In this document: positions 26,601 to 38,951 of the stretch, in pieces | How the letters are laid out: each line of letters begins with the position of its first letter | How positions within the stretch are numbered: the first letter of the stretch is position 1 | Origin: Anticarsia gemmatalis | Lineage: Eukaryota > Arthropoda > Insecta > Lepidoptera > Erebidae | DNA length: 64,000 nucleotides | Assembly (NCBI RefSeq): GCF_050436995.1 | Contig: NC_134776.1 | Coordinates: 18,765,001-18,829,000, forward strand | Direction of reading: 5' to 3' | Position numbers and translations under genes: made by a program | Notes under the pieces: model-generated | Told to the model about the DNA's origin: nothing | The model's input: the letters and a program-made list of their open reading frames with translations, nothing else | The model's database searches: none

Positions 26601-29600
26601 TATAAATAGTAGTGCATAAATATTGTTTATAGTAAAACAATATCTAGAACTTATTTATCGCTACATCACAACTTATCACACTAAATAACACCGCTATACA
26701 AATCAAAACCTTCTTAACTCACATGTGATATTTCTTTTCTCTATAAAGTTCTATTTTAACACCATTCAATAGCTATTGTTCTCATAACAGCAGAATGAGA
26801 CAGGTATTGTCTACAAGAAGAGTGCAGTAAGTAGCAGATGACCTTTTCATATCTTGTCCTTTGTTGTACCGCCGACGTAAATCAATATCACTCAATCATT
26901 TAACTAACAGATAACTGACTGAGGACACGAGTTGTTAACTACTAGTTAAGAATGACAGTCTATCAACAAACTAAGTTTTCAGAAATCTGTTGTTTGAAAA
27001 ATACCTATTAAGTTAAATAGACTTTTTCAGTACTCAAACACTGTTTCACTACAGGTATATACATATTTTGAAATGAAAGGAGATGGAGAGGGACGTAAGA
27101 CTGCAATTCGAACAAAAACCTTGTATTCTCATTCTTCAGCAGGTAATTTTCTAACTACTGTAATTTACTAGCTGATACTGAACAACTGAAGACTTGACTT
27201 GTTTCAAGCCTATGCCACGTATTGACCATTAATCCTAATTTGCTTGTAATCTCAACCTATCCCTATAAGTGAAGTTCAATACGATATTCAAAAAAAGTAC
27301 TAACAAAATCACGATACAATTGTCATCATAGTAAGTCAAAAAGAGAACAGTTTATCCGTTACACATAATGAAACACACCAAGTGGTGAAAATATTCACCC
27401 TTACTAAAGATGAGCTTTTGCAATGTTAAAGAATTATATAAAATTGTTTAAAGTCATAGGAAACTTTCAAGATCAAGGGGAATAAATTTCACTTTCCCCG
27501 ATCTATAAAACACGGACATTAATATTCGTTTCGTATAGAAAGTAGATCAAGACCACCCCCAGTGAAAAATGATAACGCCTCCATCCTCACTTACACGTGC
27601 CGTCGAGATAAATATCAATCTGGCGGCTTACTCCCGACAGGATCGAATTTGAATGCAATCGAAATAGGTTCGAGCGAATGTCAAATCGTATTCCTAATAT
27701 AAAAATGAATCGCTAAATGTGTTGCAAAGCGCAAATATCGAGAGCAGCTGAACCGATTTTGCTAATTCTTACAGAAAACTAAAATTTACTGAAAAATGAA
27801 AAACAATACATTAAAATTAAAGGATCGACTGTTATGCGGTACGAAGTTCGTAGGGTCAGCTAGTTCGAAAACTAATATGATTAGACCACCTTAGGCCATA
27901 CTATAATCAATGAAATCGATTTTTCGTTGAAATTTCGTTTGTTTCTATAATTCTATCAGTTATAAAATGTCGACCAAACTATAGTACAAGAATTTAAAGC
28001 AGGCTTAACATTTCCTACTATGTGTTAAAATAGAATAGGAAAAGAATCCAAAATCTCCTCAATAGATACCCAAAGAAGGTTCTCTAGTGTAGGGCGGGGA
28101 GGTTTCCTCACAAACTATTTCTGTATATGTGAAAAGGTAACATTATTCACGACATCCGATATGACCAGCCATGTGAAGCCAATTAGTAGAGCCTACACGA
28201 ATCAATAATAACTTCTCAATTGTACACTAATTAGTAGGAATGTTTTGGATAAACATTTCGGATTTGAAATCGGATATCGGATATAGTAACAACATTATAT
28301 CCTTAGCGGGTATGGGTACAGATGTGAAATGATATTAGACTAGGTTCCGCCCGCGACATCGCCCGCGCGAAAAGTCTTTCCGCTGTAAAAAGTATCCTGT
28401 GTGAATCTAGGTTTATTTCTGTAGGCACGTAGACACAGACGTAGGTATCCGCTGAGGTTAGTATAGTAAGGGTAGTAGTAGATTTTGATCAATTCTACCC
28501 CTAAGGAGATAAAATAGGGGATGAAAGTTTGTATGAATATTCTGTCCTAAGTCACAAACCACGCGGAAAGTCGGGGGAGTGCTAGTGGTTAAAAGCTTGC
28601 TTCGATCTACTATCCGAATCCTTTATCGGTTTCTTGTCTTTTCGGATATCGTTAGTTTCGGTTAAAAAGTTCCATAACACCCCTGCTAATTAGTTTTGTT
28701 TTCTCACGACTTTCGTGTATCCAGTGTCGGTGGATGGAGAAATGTCAACTATTTTCGTATTAGTAATTATTAGTTTCTGTCCTCAATTAACAAACAATGT
28801 TCCACGAAAATTGATCGTGTAATAAAGTAATTATTCTGCTGAACTTTATTTTTGTATCAAGCAATTTTGCTTGAGTCAGTGGTTTAGTTGTTATACTAAA
28901 TACTAACCAATTAAAAAAGACAAACATAAATTCTAGAAAGCTTGACGTAAGTTTAGTTAATAGTAAAAATAGGTCATAAACATTTCGTTACATAATCATA
29001 TTTAGACAGCTTAAGCAACTGTACATCAGGACTAAAAAATATTTCGATTCGTAAGGCGGATTTAGCCTATTTTGGAAAGATTTATAAAGTCAAATCAGTT
29101 CAAATTCAATGAACACGTGTAACATGGTTGCCAAGGTGTTTGTCACAATGCGTAGTAACACTGTCTGTCTGTTTGCCACGATTTTCCTTTATTACAAACA
29201 CGAGTATTGTTACCTTACCCTAATGGGAGCGAGGTATTCAACCAACTGCTAGACATCTTACACGTTGCCAGGTCATTCCAGACCCGATTAAAGCATTCGG
29301 CAGGGCTTAGAATAGTTGTAACTCTTATACTGGATATTTTGTTATGGATAGGTCTTCGTTTGAGCTAAACTCGCCTGATGGTGAGCGATACCAAAGTCTA
29401 AGATGGAGAAGGCCTGTATCGAAAGAATCTATTAATAAGTATTTATTAATACAGACTTGCGCTTTTTCAAAAATGTATGTGTTTACGACAAAACAATGAA
29501 GAAACAACGAAAGGTGAACAATGAAGAAAAGAATATAAAACTATCGAGCTACCACGTCAAGTAAAACAGCGTGTAAAGAACAGAGTATCGCAAGCAATAG

Positions 29601-32600
29601 ATAAAGGGCCAGAATCGCAAGACGCATGATTAATTGTTCCAATTCTCGACAGTATTTCGCTAAGCTGCTGTACCCGAAGGTAGAGGAGTGTATGAAATGC
29701 AAAACATTAGTAGGATTAGGATACATATGTAAGGGGGCGAACCTATTGCCGCGTACCAGTTATATCGCCAAATTCAGGGCTATAATCCTACTAATATTAT
29801 AAATGCGAAATTTTGTGAGAATGTATGTATGGATGTTTGTTTCTCTTTCACGCAAATACTACTGAACCGATTACGATGAATCTTGGTATATAGGTAGCAG
29901 AAGACCCAGAATAACACATAACTTTTTATTCCCGAGGGATCGGGATTTACACGGGTAGGGTTTCCACGCGGACGAAGTCGCGGGCGACCTCTAGTTAAGA
30001 ATATTTAAATAGTAATTAGAAAAACCTTATACCTATTTTCGTTATCGGTGGTATACAATATCTACTGCTTAAACCACAAAAGCAGTTAGCGAAAGATGAA
30101 ACAGCTGGTATATAATATCAAATGTGTTCATCGCTCTTCTCAAAATAGGAGGTATTTCCCCACGATATCTCCATATAAATACAGCCACAGATAAGATAAC
30201 GTTTGTAACCTTTCACTTGTTTATCATAAACAAGTTGTCACGCTTTACAATTAAATGTTTGCTAATAATTGAGTGTCATGCGAATTGAACTCCGCTAATA
30301 TTTTCTCTAGCGCCCTATTGGCTGCACTAATAGACTTTGATTTCAGTGATTGAGCTAATATGTGACACTTGCATCTCATTGAATGCATTGAGCCAATTTA
30401 GTCTGTTTAGATGAAATACTGCACGTTTTTTATATTTATTATGATTTTTAGTTTGTGACATTTCATATTAACTACCTGATGCGCGCCGTTCAGGATTTTT
30501 TTTGTTTTTCTCTCCATAAAAACTATTCCTGACTTAAAGGCAATTTTACTAATAAACATGAGTCGAATTGGTTGAGCCTTTCTTAATTTTTGCGCTTAAC
30601 AACACATTTGGCGATTCATTCTTATTTATAAGAAAGAAGAAGAACATTACTGATTAGATCTTTGCATGTGTGCATTGTGATTACCTAGTGTTTGCTGAAA
30701 ATAAATACACATATTATTTTCCATCTTTCTTTCTTTCACAAGCGAGAGAAAGCGACTAAAAAAACATTGCTATGACACGAACTAGCCACAAGTCTATGAT
30801 AATATAAAGATCTCAATCCGAGAAAAACAGTTTAAGCCATTAAAAATCCTAGATCAATTTAAAATCAGATGCACTAAAAACTGAGACCCGTCTATTAGTG
30901 AATCGCTGAAGAGTGGCGAGACAATGTAAGGGGGTAGTATTACTATTGATCGCGAAGTCCAAGGTTCAACCCATTAAATGTTCAGCGCATCACTTGATGT
31001 CCGCTTCAGGTTAGTTATTGTGTGTTACATGAATCGCGAAATTCCCTGGCAGTAGAAACAATACGATACAGTCATTTTAGAATTTTCTTCGACCGAGCCG
31101 TGATTTTTACTCAATACTTTTATCTAAATAGGTATATTATATAACTTAAAAGTGACTGACATAGTTATCTATCAACGCATAGCCCAAACCACTGGACGGA
31201 TCGGGCTGAAATTTCGCATGCAGGTAGCTGTTATGACGTAGGCATTCGCTAAAAAGGATTTTGATCAATTCTACCCCCAAGAGGATAAAATAGTCGATGA
31301 AAGTTTGTATGAAAATTTTGCCCTAAGTCACAAACCACGCGGACGAAGTCGCGGTCAAAAGCTAGTAGGTATTTACTATAAAGAGCTCTAGGTTTTAAGC
31401 CACACCTTAAATTTTATCGTTCGAGATCTTGTGAATATCTAGCAAATAAAGTGGTTCAATCGCTTCAAATGCCGAAAACTACCAGCCGTGACTATTTGCA
31501 CACACGTATCAATTGAACGACAGTAATTAAGTACAATAATTAGTGAAAAATGACAATAAGTCATTGTGAACTAGATGACTAAGTTATTGTTTCAATTAAA
31601 AACCTATTAGTTGTGTTCACTCGTCATTGTGTTGGAGACTAAATTAATATTGTTCTTGTTTTGCTAATATTTGCTTAATGATACAAAACTATTTTTGTAT
31701 ATCTTTTTATGTATAAAAATATCAGGTGCTTAAAACATTGTTGGCAGCAGTGCTTGCATGATCAATTATTGTATTAACCACATTGTAAATCTTTTGGCGG
31801 TTGTAAAGAGTGGCCGTGAGTTTCTTGCTAGCTCTTCTCATAAGGCTCTGCTCAGTTTCCGAGCTAGTGGTAGATTCAGTAATTGTAACGACTATCATAA
31901 GTGTCAATATTTGACCTAAATGAATAAATTATTTTATTTTGAACAGAGTTAGCGGGTTATTAAAAGCGACTGTCATTATTCAAAATTGTGTATGGTTCAA
32001 GGGGATCAGACGAACGCTTACGATATACTTACTACTTATTTCAATATTAATAATATATAAAAAAAAATGATGGAAAAATAATTATTACACGCATTTACCT
32101 TTCCCAAATAAAACAACACGACTTAGTTAAAGTTAGGCAATTGGGGCTAATTACGTCAGAAATTAATATAAACAGCCATGACGTCACATTACTTTTTACA
32201 AGGTTTTATAAACTAGTAACGGGTTTTTTTTTAATATTCTACAAGACTTAGATAAAAATAATTGTACACACAGCCTCACAGTACCTACGATGTACTGTAC
32301 AATACAATTCTAACTGCCATGGCTTCAGATCGCACCAAGACTAGTTTATAGGAACCGCTATAAAACCAATACAAATAAGACACTTTCACTTTTGTATTCT
32401 TATTAACTTGAGTCTAACAACTGAGGCAAGAAACTACGTCACTGCTTAGATCTCAAAACTGATTAAAAACCGGTTTAATATAGTATATTGAAAACTAATA
32501 TACCGGTTAATGAACATAGTCAAACTGGTAACAATGGTTGATTAAATATTTTGATTAAGAAAGGCTAAATTTTCGAAATGGTCGAGGATCTAGAATGCGG

Positions 32601-35600
32601 ACCAATATAAGACGGAATTTTGTTGCGTGGAATGACAAAAGTGGTTTCCGAATTATTATCGACTATTTGTTATTTCGACGATAGAGCGAAGTGTAGGAGA
32701 AAGATAAGGAAGCCTGACTGACCCCACTACCATATGGGATGCAGGGGTAGGAAAACAGTTTACAAAAAGGACAGTGTCCATACTGGGCTGCCTTAACTTC
32801 TTGAGTGCTACAACACACGATAAAGAAATGTAAAATTACACTGATGGTCAAGTCTCGTAAATAAATACTTTTAAAATATAATTCGTGTCATAAGTAGATT
32901 TCATTGCTAACTACATTTAGAAATATGTTTAATTGACGTCAAAGTTAGAATTGTGACTTTTCAACTGATGACGAAATTTTCATGACGAATTTAGAACAAG
33001 TAATAATATGCCGCACCTATCATTTCAGTTAACTCTTTTTCAGAGCCGAAAAAAGTAGAAGTCTCTGTACTTTGACAAATCAAATGTAATAGACATTTTA
33101 TTAAAAATAATCTTACCTTCTTCTCCAATCCAAGTAGTATCGCGAAACCGAGGATGAAGATAATAGTAGTCGATTTCGTCATCGTATACAACGATATGGT
33201 GACCAGTTCCAATCCCCAGTTGGAGAATCCCACGTCAATCCCACTGGCCAGTCCCGTGGGTCCCACGGACCGGAGGCAGGTGATGCACGGCAGCATCAGC
33301 TGCGGGATCCCCGTCACCAGGTACAGGACCATCCTCACGAACACCGAGAGGATCCACTTCACGATCAAGTGGTACATCACCACTGTGAGGGGGAATTTGA
33401 AGTCCTGGAATGAAGAGATGGATTAGAAAAGAGTCCATGACTGATGTCTTTACATTTCTATGTCTTCTATTGATCAGCATGGTTTGGGTCTTGTTTTTGG
33501 AACATAAAGCGAGCTCTTACTATTTCTGAATATTATTTGTTAGATTATTTTGCTCAAAAATGGTATTCATAGATGAAAATAAATGAAAGAGCGCATATCG
33601 TCGCTTAGGTAACAATACCGCGTAAGTCGAAAATTGGTCATATGACGTTTTATACTTCATTGGATAGATTTTGTCAGCGCGCATCGAATGATGTTAGATT
33701 TTTTTTTAAATTGTCCAATCTTGAACGAACTTAATATCTACCTATTTATGTATTCAGTACACATGTCAGAAGTATTTCAAAGATAATAATCAGTTTTTTA
33801 TCTCTCCTGGAAACATGTCAAATTTAACTTGCGCGGTATTGTTACCTAAGCGACGATATCCTGCAACATGTAGCGTGCAAAGTTGCAATACACGAATTTT
33901 CTACTAGTCAGAAAATATTCTTTCTTAAAATAAAAATACTTCAGAAGACGTTTAAATAAAGTACTATTTTCATTAATTTCTATCGTCGTGCTTTACGATG
34001 AAACTACCTCAGGGACACACCGTAACATTTGACATACATAAAAAAACCTGCGTTGTCTTCAACCTTGACAATAGGGAAGGAATATTATTATTTTTTGTCC
34101 GTCGAAAATATACGTATTTTTTTCATTAAATAACAATAACTGGCTTAGTAAAAAAGCTATAAAGTAACGGAGTGTGGGCTAACGACGTCACCTTGCAGTA
34201 CGTTTTCTACTATACCGTGTCGTCATCCGACTTTTCAACTTAATGTATCGCCGTAATTATTTGATTTTGTATAAAAAGAAAAAATACGCGTATGATACAG
34301 GACGAAAAAAAGGAAAATTTACGTTATCCCAATTTGACGGACCCGCTAGCAAGTCGCAAGAATATATTCCTTATCAGAATCCTAGATTTATAATACGAAT
34401 GGTACTTTTTTATAGTTAATTAACTATTGCAAATTATGTAATAAATATGAATGATCTAGTTTCCTCTTATTTTTCCTCACTTTGCAATACGGAAACCAAT
34501 AAAATAATGTTTTATCAACACGCTATCGCGTTCGTGACCACAACAAACAATTTTTTAATAAAATATTTTTATTGTATTACTTTAGTATAGGATAATAATA
34601 TGTTTTGTTTAGGAAACAATTGTTTTACTACATAAATTAGATATTATAGTCTGACAATTTAGTAGGGAGCCTTGTTTTGAAATATTTGCAACTAGAGAAT
34701 TTATACAAAAATTAGAATTTAAAACATCATTGACCTATATGCTTATGCAGCTCATAGTGGCCTGTTTGATACAGCTGCTATATTTTGGACACACACAGTA
34801 TTATGCTACATAATAAAGATAAATCGTACATGCAAAGGGTCTCTACTAAGTTCTCGAATTATATGATACATCTATTTCTTCAAGCTAGGTTGCATATAGA
34901 ACATAAGTAAGCCGACTGAAAGACACTATAAGCTTTCGCTAGCAACAGAATTTAAATACGCAAAGGCAATTATTAGTCTACAGGTAAAATATTGTTCGAA
35001 AGTCTGCTCATTCCTTTGGTTTAAATCGACAAACATAATTTTTATATTAGTGTCGAGCTGAATCGTGCGGGAATCGCACTCACGCAGATATAAAAAAGAC
35101 CTGTAGAATGTATTTGACCAGGTCTTATCAAATTTTATTAAAATCAGTTCGGTGCTGTAGGCAAATAAAATATAAAGACTTAAATTTTAAGATTTTCTGA
35201 TTAGAAGTTTTGTAACTTTCTTTTAAACACAATTTCATTAAGCAATTGTCATGGCAATTGTTTGTAACAACATGAGACATGTCTAAATACAGGTTTTAGA
35301 AACACAGTACTTAACTAATTCTATATTAATTACTAACTGGTAGTTATCAAAGTAATTAGCATTCATTACAAGTTTAAAACACCTTGAACATTCACTGAAC
35401 TACATTTATGGAGTAATATCATATAGAGAATAAATAATAGTAACTGAAAAAATACTCAAGGCCTAACCTTTTCCTCATTTGGGAGGAGACCCTTGCCCAG
35501 CAGTGGGACAGTCAGACTGCAAAACATATACAAAGATCTTTGCCTTACAATGGGACAGATAATGTAAATAAAAAAAAACCCAAAGGGACAGATAATTAAT

Positions 35601-37471
35601 AAATAAGATTAAAAAAAAACACACTCTGTGGTCTCTACCTACTCCTATAGGAAGAAGGTGTGATTTTATGCATGTACAGTGTGTTCTAAAAAACATTCTG
35701 TGTTTAGTCAACGAAAAAAACTGTGTTAAAAATAGTCTACATCAAACAAACGTCCAAAATGTTGATAAATTTCATTTCAAGATTAAGTAAACGCTATCAG
35801 TAAAACAATAAATGTGTATTATATTCACATTTAGTGGGCAGATAAGAATTATAAGTAATAAAATGTCATAGTGATAAATAATATTTGGTTTTGTAGAAGT
35901 AAGTGAGGTATGTGCCATTATATTATATTAATTTTGGTCTCTGCCTACCCCTATGAGAACAAGGCTTGATTTAATGTATTTATTTTGCCATCAAGCTCTT
36001 ATTTGCAGTAAACATACATATACATATAAAATCACACCTTTTTCCACATAAGAGTAAATGGATACTTGAAAACACCACTTGGTACGATTTTACAAACTTC
36101 CCTTGCCTCATTCACATAGATATATCTTGTGAATTGGACTTAATTGCTTTTAAAAGTTTAGTTTTTGTCTATCTTTACCATATGGTAGAGGTAGAAAAAA
36201 CAGCTTTATCTTATTCATGTAGGCTAAAGTTTGAAAATACATCTATGCATATAAGAAGTAGACTCACTCTACGTATTTAAACTAGATGAATATTAAGATG
36301 GGCAAGTTTTACAGCTAATTGAAAAGAGTCAGATAAATTATCTTCTAGATAAATTAACAGCAAATGTGTGTAAACACCTGTTTCAATTTCACATGATAAG
36401 CTAACTAGCACTTATCCAGGTAAAACCAGGCTTTATGCATATTCAATAGGAATTGTATACCTCTTTATCAAAAGCCACAAAATCAAGAAGGAAAAGGTAG
36501 TTTGCTTTTTCCCCTATTTAAAATACTATTTCTAGGTTCACTTATGACATGCATTTTAGCATGCAACCTTAACTACATAAGTACATTCATAGAGATAAAA
36601 AAGTAAAAAACATGTGTAAATATTTTTTATCTGTTATGAGGTTAAAAAAAGTTATAGCCATAAACAATGCACAATGCTATAGGATTCTTATTAGCATAGG
36701 CTGTTTCAAGAATTTTGTATGTATGTATACTACAGCTGAAACAACAATTTGATACTTGTTAAGCATATTTTCATAACAACATTATGTTTTAACAAGTCAA
36801 CTCTTGATAAAGTTGTCAAATTCAACAAGATTTATAGGTTTGTGAGTAAAATATATACTAATTGATGTTATCAATACTTCTAAGACATGTTTAATCCATT
36901 CAATGATACAATCACATTGTTATCACACAAGTTATCTGGGATAGTTTTGTGGCCACTTTACTATTATTTAATATACTATCTAGAGTCATATTATAGTGCA
37001 ATTGCTATCAGTAGAACTGTCTATCTACTCATCTAAGGGGTACAACTACAAACAACAAACATATCATGACAAAACAACGACCAAGAAGCTTCAGTCCAGT
37101 TAAATATTGTAATAGCATGCCAGCAAGCACAAACAGATGGTAATTTATTTACCCCATTGTCTTTACAAGGCAAATCATCGCACAGCAGTCAACGCAAATG
37201 TCATTCTCATAAACACGTAGCAAAGTAAAAGAAAACAAGAATAAAGTACGCACATCAATGCAAACATCAGTGATAGCGCACTTACCGTTAGGAGCCATCT
37301 CTGGTAGAACGTCAACCCAATCGACAGAGAGAAGTACAGCAGTATCAGTCCTAAGGACAGCAGACTCTTCTGAACACATATTTCAGACCATTTCGCCTTT
37401 GGTTTCGTTGTAAACACGTCCTCTTCATTGTCAGGCTTCGACGGCAGCTGTTCATATTTTGCGCCTGGCAT
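17326..37471 (-). CDS. SLC35C2: SLC35C2-type nucleotide-sugar transporter-like membrane protein
   Basis: Five coding exons (37471-37286, 33404-33117, 22506-22254, 18119-17953, 17637-17326) join in phase to give 401 residues. The protein is a multi-span member of the drug/metabolite transporter fold with polar N and C termini. Family landmarks are visible: GLTFYQRWLL after the first helix, SNWGLELVTISLYTMTKS, FTYKATQFNPLGF and RWTFAQLLMQKSKLGLHNP. These match the SLC35C2 subfamily, which acts in the early Golgi and promotes fucosylation of Notch; transport of a specific sugar nucleotide is not settled. The length is slightly above the usual 365 residues, mainly through the C-terminal tail. The gene spans 20 kb because of repeat-filled introns. 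Confidence 0.9.
17953..18119 (-). CDS. SLC35C2: SLC35C2 exon 4
   Basis: This is a 167-bp exon with minus-strand acceptor cttccag and donor gtaaga. It reads FTCFDYLQKLSVDELVPTIL and then ISEFLVVTYTSSLTLSISGI, part of the conserved late helices of the family. Confidence 0.9.
18453..18513. repeat. Perfect inverted repeat, 23-bp arms
   Basis: Arms 18453-18475 and 18491-18513 are exact reverse complements, containing ttttagggtcgaaaa and ttttcgaccctaaaa. They are separated by 15 bases. Confidence 0.8.
19267..21470 (+). mobile_element. LEP1-like Helitron-type element, interrupted
   Basis: The left part (19267-19422) with gaacgcgctaatctcaggaa and the right part (21372-21470) ending in ggtcagctag match the uninterrupted copies at 58121-58360 and 61403-61657. 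Removing the transposon at 19423-21371 restores the order seen in those copies. Confidence 0.8.
19423..21371. mobile_element. Non-autonomous TIR transposon with CpG-rich islands
   Basis: The terminal inverted repeats are about 30 bp: cagggtgtaaatgacagc on the left; on the right, the reverse complement of gctgtcgtttacaccctg, followed inward by related sequence. TA flanks both ends, fitting a TA target duplication. No transposase is visible. Inside are three GC/CpG-rich blocks (about 19570-19680, 20150-20330, 21040-21120) in otherwise AT-rich DNA. One gives a 61-codon Arg/Pro-rich frame that I do not regard as a gene. Confidence 0.75.
22254..22506 (-). CDS. SLC35C2: SLC35C2 exon 3
   Basis: This is a 253-bp exon, minus-strand acceptor tttttccag and donor gtatgt. 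It encodes SWSLVGIVLMIAAGLIMFTY, then the signature RWTFAQLLMQKSKLGLHNP and FHVQPWMFVSLLPFAIMFEG, which clearly place the gene in SLC35C2. Confidence 0.92.
22575..22777. repeat. Inverted repeat element with arms of about 54 bp
   Basis: Arms 22575-22629 and 22725-22777 are near-perfect reverse complements. gtcttttcgcattatagtat on the left is mirrored by atactataatgcgaaaagac on the right. The loop is about 95 bp. It begins about 70 bp from the SLC35C2 exon 3 acceptor. Confidence 0.75.
22985..23175 (-). mobile_element. tRNA-derived SINE, reverse orientation
   Basis: Read on the minus strand it opens with gttgtggtgtagcggtgata (A-box-like), then gtctcgggttctcatcccgg (B-box) and gggttgggtgaacaag. 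A tail of about 70 bp follows. Limits are approximate. Confidence 0.6.
23185..23320 (-). repeat. MITE of the gcgcctctag family, reverse copy
   Basis: It contains aatgtactgccaaaatagtt, cgcccgttagaggcgctgat and tcgataatggaagagaatc, in the order opposite to the copy near 15.3 kb. Confidence 0.55.
23720..24075 (+). mobile_element. 5S rRNA-derived SINE
   Basis: It carries gaggttaagctatgcttgcc and gtggatgggtgaccatccta, which align to the 5S internal control region. The body has cttccgtgtttcggaaaatc and ggctatcattttcaaaaatc, and the tail has tggtactcagctgcatccgg. Confidence 0.7.
24222..24330 (+). repeat. Interspersed repeat, probable non-LTR retrotransposon tail
   Basis: cccattaatgtcccactgct, ggtctcctcccgtaatgagg and ccaccacgctggccaagtgc recur at 59093-59180 (same orientation) and, inverted, at 35458-35515 and 46155-46245; a fragment lies near 41605-41645. 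It is common in Lepidoptera. I cannot assign the LINE family from the sequence alone. Confidence 0.6.
25233..25430 (-). mobile_element. Helitron-type non-autonomous element, reverse
   Basis: Read on the minus strand it starts with cttccgttactgagtgactg and ends with a GC-rich hairpin and CTAG followed by T. It is related to 54660-54844. Confidence 0.6.
26403..26593 (+). mobile_element. Helitron-type non-autonomous element
   Basis: cgactggaccgattttgatg is followed by a 3' end acgtctgtcgggtccgctag then T. The CTAG|T end is shared with the other elements in this intron. Confidence 0.5.
27690..27863 (+). mobile_element. Helitron-type element, degenerate
   Basis: agctgaaccgattttgctaa and the end cgtagggtcagctag followed by T identify it as a decayed CTAG-ended element. 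Confidence 0.45.
28425..28585 (+). mobile_element. Helitron-type element, 5'-truncated
   Basis: It shares gattttgatcaattctaccc and cctaagtcacaaaccacgcg with the copy at 31132-31365 and ends in gtgctag followed by T. Confidence 0.55.
29783..29994 (+). mobile_element. Helitron-type non-autonomous element
   Basis: It starts at atcctactaatattataaat and ends with ccacgcggacgaagtcgcgg, gcgacctctag then T. The hairpin-forming gcggacgaagtcgcg is the typical 3' subterminal palindrome. Confidence 0.65.
31132..31365 (+). mobile_element. Helitron-type non-autonomous element
   Basis: It contains accactggacggatcgggct and ends ccacgcggacgaagtcgcgg, tcaaaagctag, then T. It is closely similar to 63736-63975. 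Confidence 0.65.
33117..33404 (-). CDS. SLC35C2: SLC35C2 exon 2
   Basis: This is a 288-bp exon, phase 0-0, minus-strand acceptor cattccag and donor gtaaga. It encodes DFKFPLTVVMYHLIVKW, then TCLRSVGPTGLASGIDVGFS and NWGLELVTISLYTMTKSTT, covering helices 2-4. Confidence 0.92.
33405..37285 (-). other. SLC35C2 intron 1
   Basis: A 3.9-kb AT-rich intron. It contains a MITE with perfect 28-bp TIRs (33595-33859), an inverted interspersed repeat (35458-35515) and short lepidopteran repeat tails (gtctctacctactcctatag near 35632; gtctctgcctacccctatga near 35938). Nothing coding is seen. Confidence 0.7.
33595..33859. mobile_element. MITE with perfect 28-bp TIRs
   Basis: 33595-33622 and 33832-33859 are exact reverse complements (atatcgtcgcttaggtaaca at the left tip). 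The interior is 209 bp of AT-rich DNA without an ORF. The perfect TIRs imply recent activity. Confidence 0.8.
37286..37471 (-). CDS. SLC35C2: SLC35C2 exon 1 (start codon)
   Basis: ATG at 37471-37469 and donor gtaagt after 62 codons in phase 0. It encodes a polar N-terminus (MPGAKYEQLPSKPDNEED) and the first helix LGLILLYFSLSIGLTFY ending QRWLLT, as expected for the family's N-terminus. Confidence 0.9.
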
Positions 37472-38951
37472 GGCTAGCGCAGGACGACGAAACTACTTTC
37501 AGAAACTCACTATGTCGCATATCAGCTGGGATTGTCGTTCGTAAGAAATTTAAACAAGTAATAAAACTGAACTTTAATAATATTTCCCTGCTGTCCTTAG
37601 CCCAAGTCTGTCTGTAATGTCTCTCATAATAATTTACTCTTTGGTTTGTCGGTATCAGGAAACCACAGACTAGATAAATTCGAGTTAGATTGTCATTGTC
37701 AAACTGACAGCTCTAGGGATGCGAACGTTCATAACGGTGCAACGCCAACGGCGGAGTATTCCGTGGAACATAAATAGCATAACGCTTAAAAGATTGGCAT
37801 GAAGTTTTTAATTTATATTTAGAGTAATCATTTCAAACAAATTCGGTACCACAACAGGTTATAAAATTTAAATAGTCCTATTTTTTTATAATATTCTTAC
37901 TTGAAAAAAACGTGTTAAATGGTTTTGCCAAATAGAAAATGATAATAGGCCTACTGTGTATCGTTATAAGTTGTTTTATAATGTTTTATATAGATAGTAA
38001 ATAATTTCTTCAAAAGTAGCGTAGGTACTGCTATAAATAACATGACTGTCGAATAAAAACAGTTGCGTACCTATTAAAGTCACATCGTTGACGCTATATG
38101 TATAACGTTTTTTGGCTATGGTTTGGTAAAAAATACTTTAATTTTGAAATAACAGAACAAATCCGTGTTTATTTGTAATAAGTTTTAATAGATTTACATT
38201 ATTTTAATATCATCAACCCAACAGTAGATTTTTTTATTCTGTGACCTTTGACCTTAATAATTTAATATTGTGAGATGGTAACATCATTCTTGTCTATGGC
38301 GATAGGTATTAAAAATTTCGTAAACAAAAAGTAAATTCATTTCAGTGTTTAAAGTGATAAAATTTATCGCATCAATGCTTTAAATCAGTTTAACATGAAT
38401 ATATTCTAATGAGTGCACATCGTCTCTCTTGGTGAACACAAGACGACATCTGTAAGTGTACCTCATATTTCCTTTGTTGCATTACGACGGATATTTTTTT
38501 CTAAATCTTTGTATTTTATCTAGATCAGTTGCAGTAAATGTGTAAATGTTATCCTTCGACATAATTTAATCATTAGGTACTTGTTTCGACTGTAATAATT
38601 CCGGTTTATTCCACTGCGTTTCAATGAATTATTTCATGCGCAACAGCCGACGGTGCATTCAGAATGAGAGCTCAAGGTTCCTACATCAGTAAATTAGTCC
38701 CCCAGTATGTGTACTTTCGCAGTACGATAAGCCGTACACAACATATTCTTCGCTGTCTTTCGCCAACTACTTTGCCAAAACTGGGTATTACACCATTTGT
38801 TGTTTTTACATTGTTTTCTTACATTTTTTTTATTTTCATGAATGATTAAATCATCATGATATCCCCATTCCGAATAACCTTCTTCTTGTACATTCAAATT
38901 CCTTTATGTATTTATTCTATGTTTTGTTTGTTATAGCCGAATACTGTCACA
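37472..38951. promoter_or_regulatory. Divergent intergenic region (SLC35C2 and Ski7-like gene)
   Basis: 1.48 kb separates the two start codons. It must hold both promoters and the non-coding first exon of the rightward gene. I find no TATA box or CpG island that I can defend. A strong donor (gtaagt) at 38452 pairs with an acceptor ending at 38936. Confidence 0.5.
38452..38936 (+). other. 5'UTR intron of the Ski7-like gene
   Basis: The donor after catct is gtaagtg; the acceptor is tttgttatag. When these are joined, the frame of the downstream ATG has an in-frame TGA at 38410-38412 and no ATG in between. The start at 38952 therefore looks genuine. Confidence 0.6.

Larger units (their letters stand above)
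22507..33116 (-). other. SLC35C2 intron 2 (10.6 kb), repeat-filled
   Basis: No coding exon is seen. It holds an inverted repeat (22575-22777), a reverse SINE (about 22985-23175), a MITE (23185-23320), a 5S-SINE (about 23720-24075), an interspersed repeat (24222-24330) and Helitron-type fragments at 25233-25430, 26403-26593, 27690-27863, 28425-28585, 29783-29994 and 31132-31365. The stretch 31370-33116 is plain AT-rich DNA. Confidence 0.7.
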
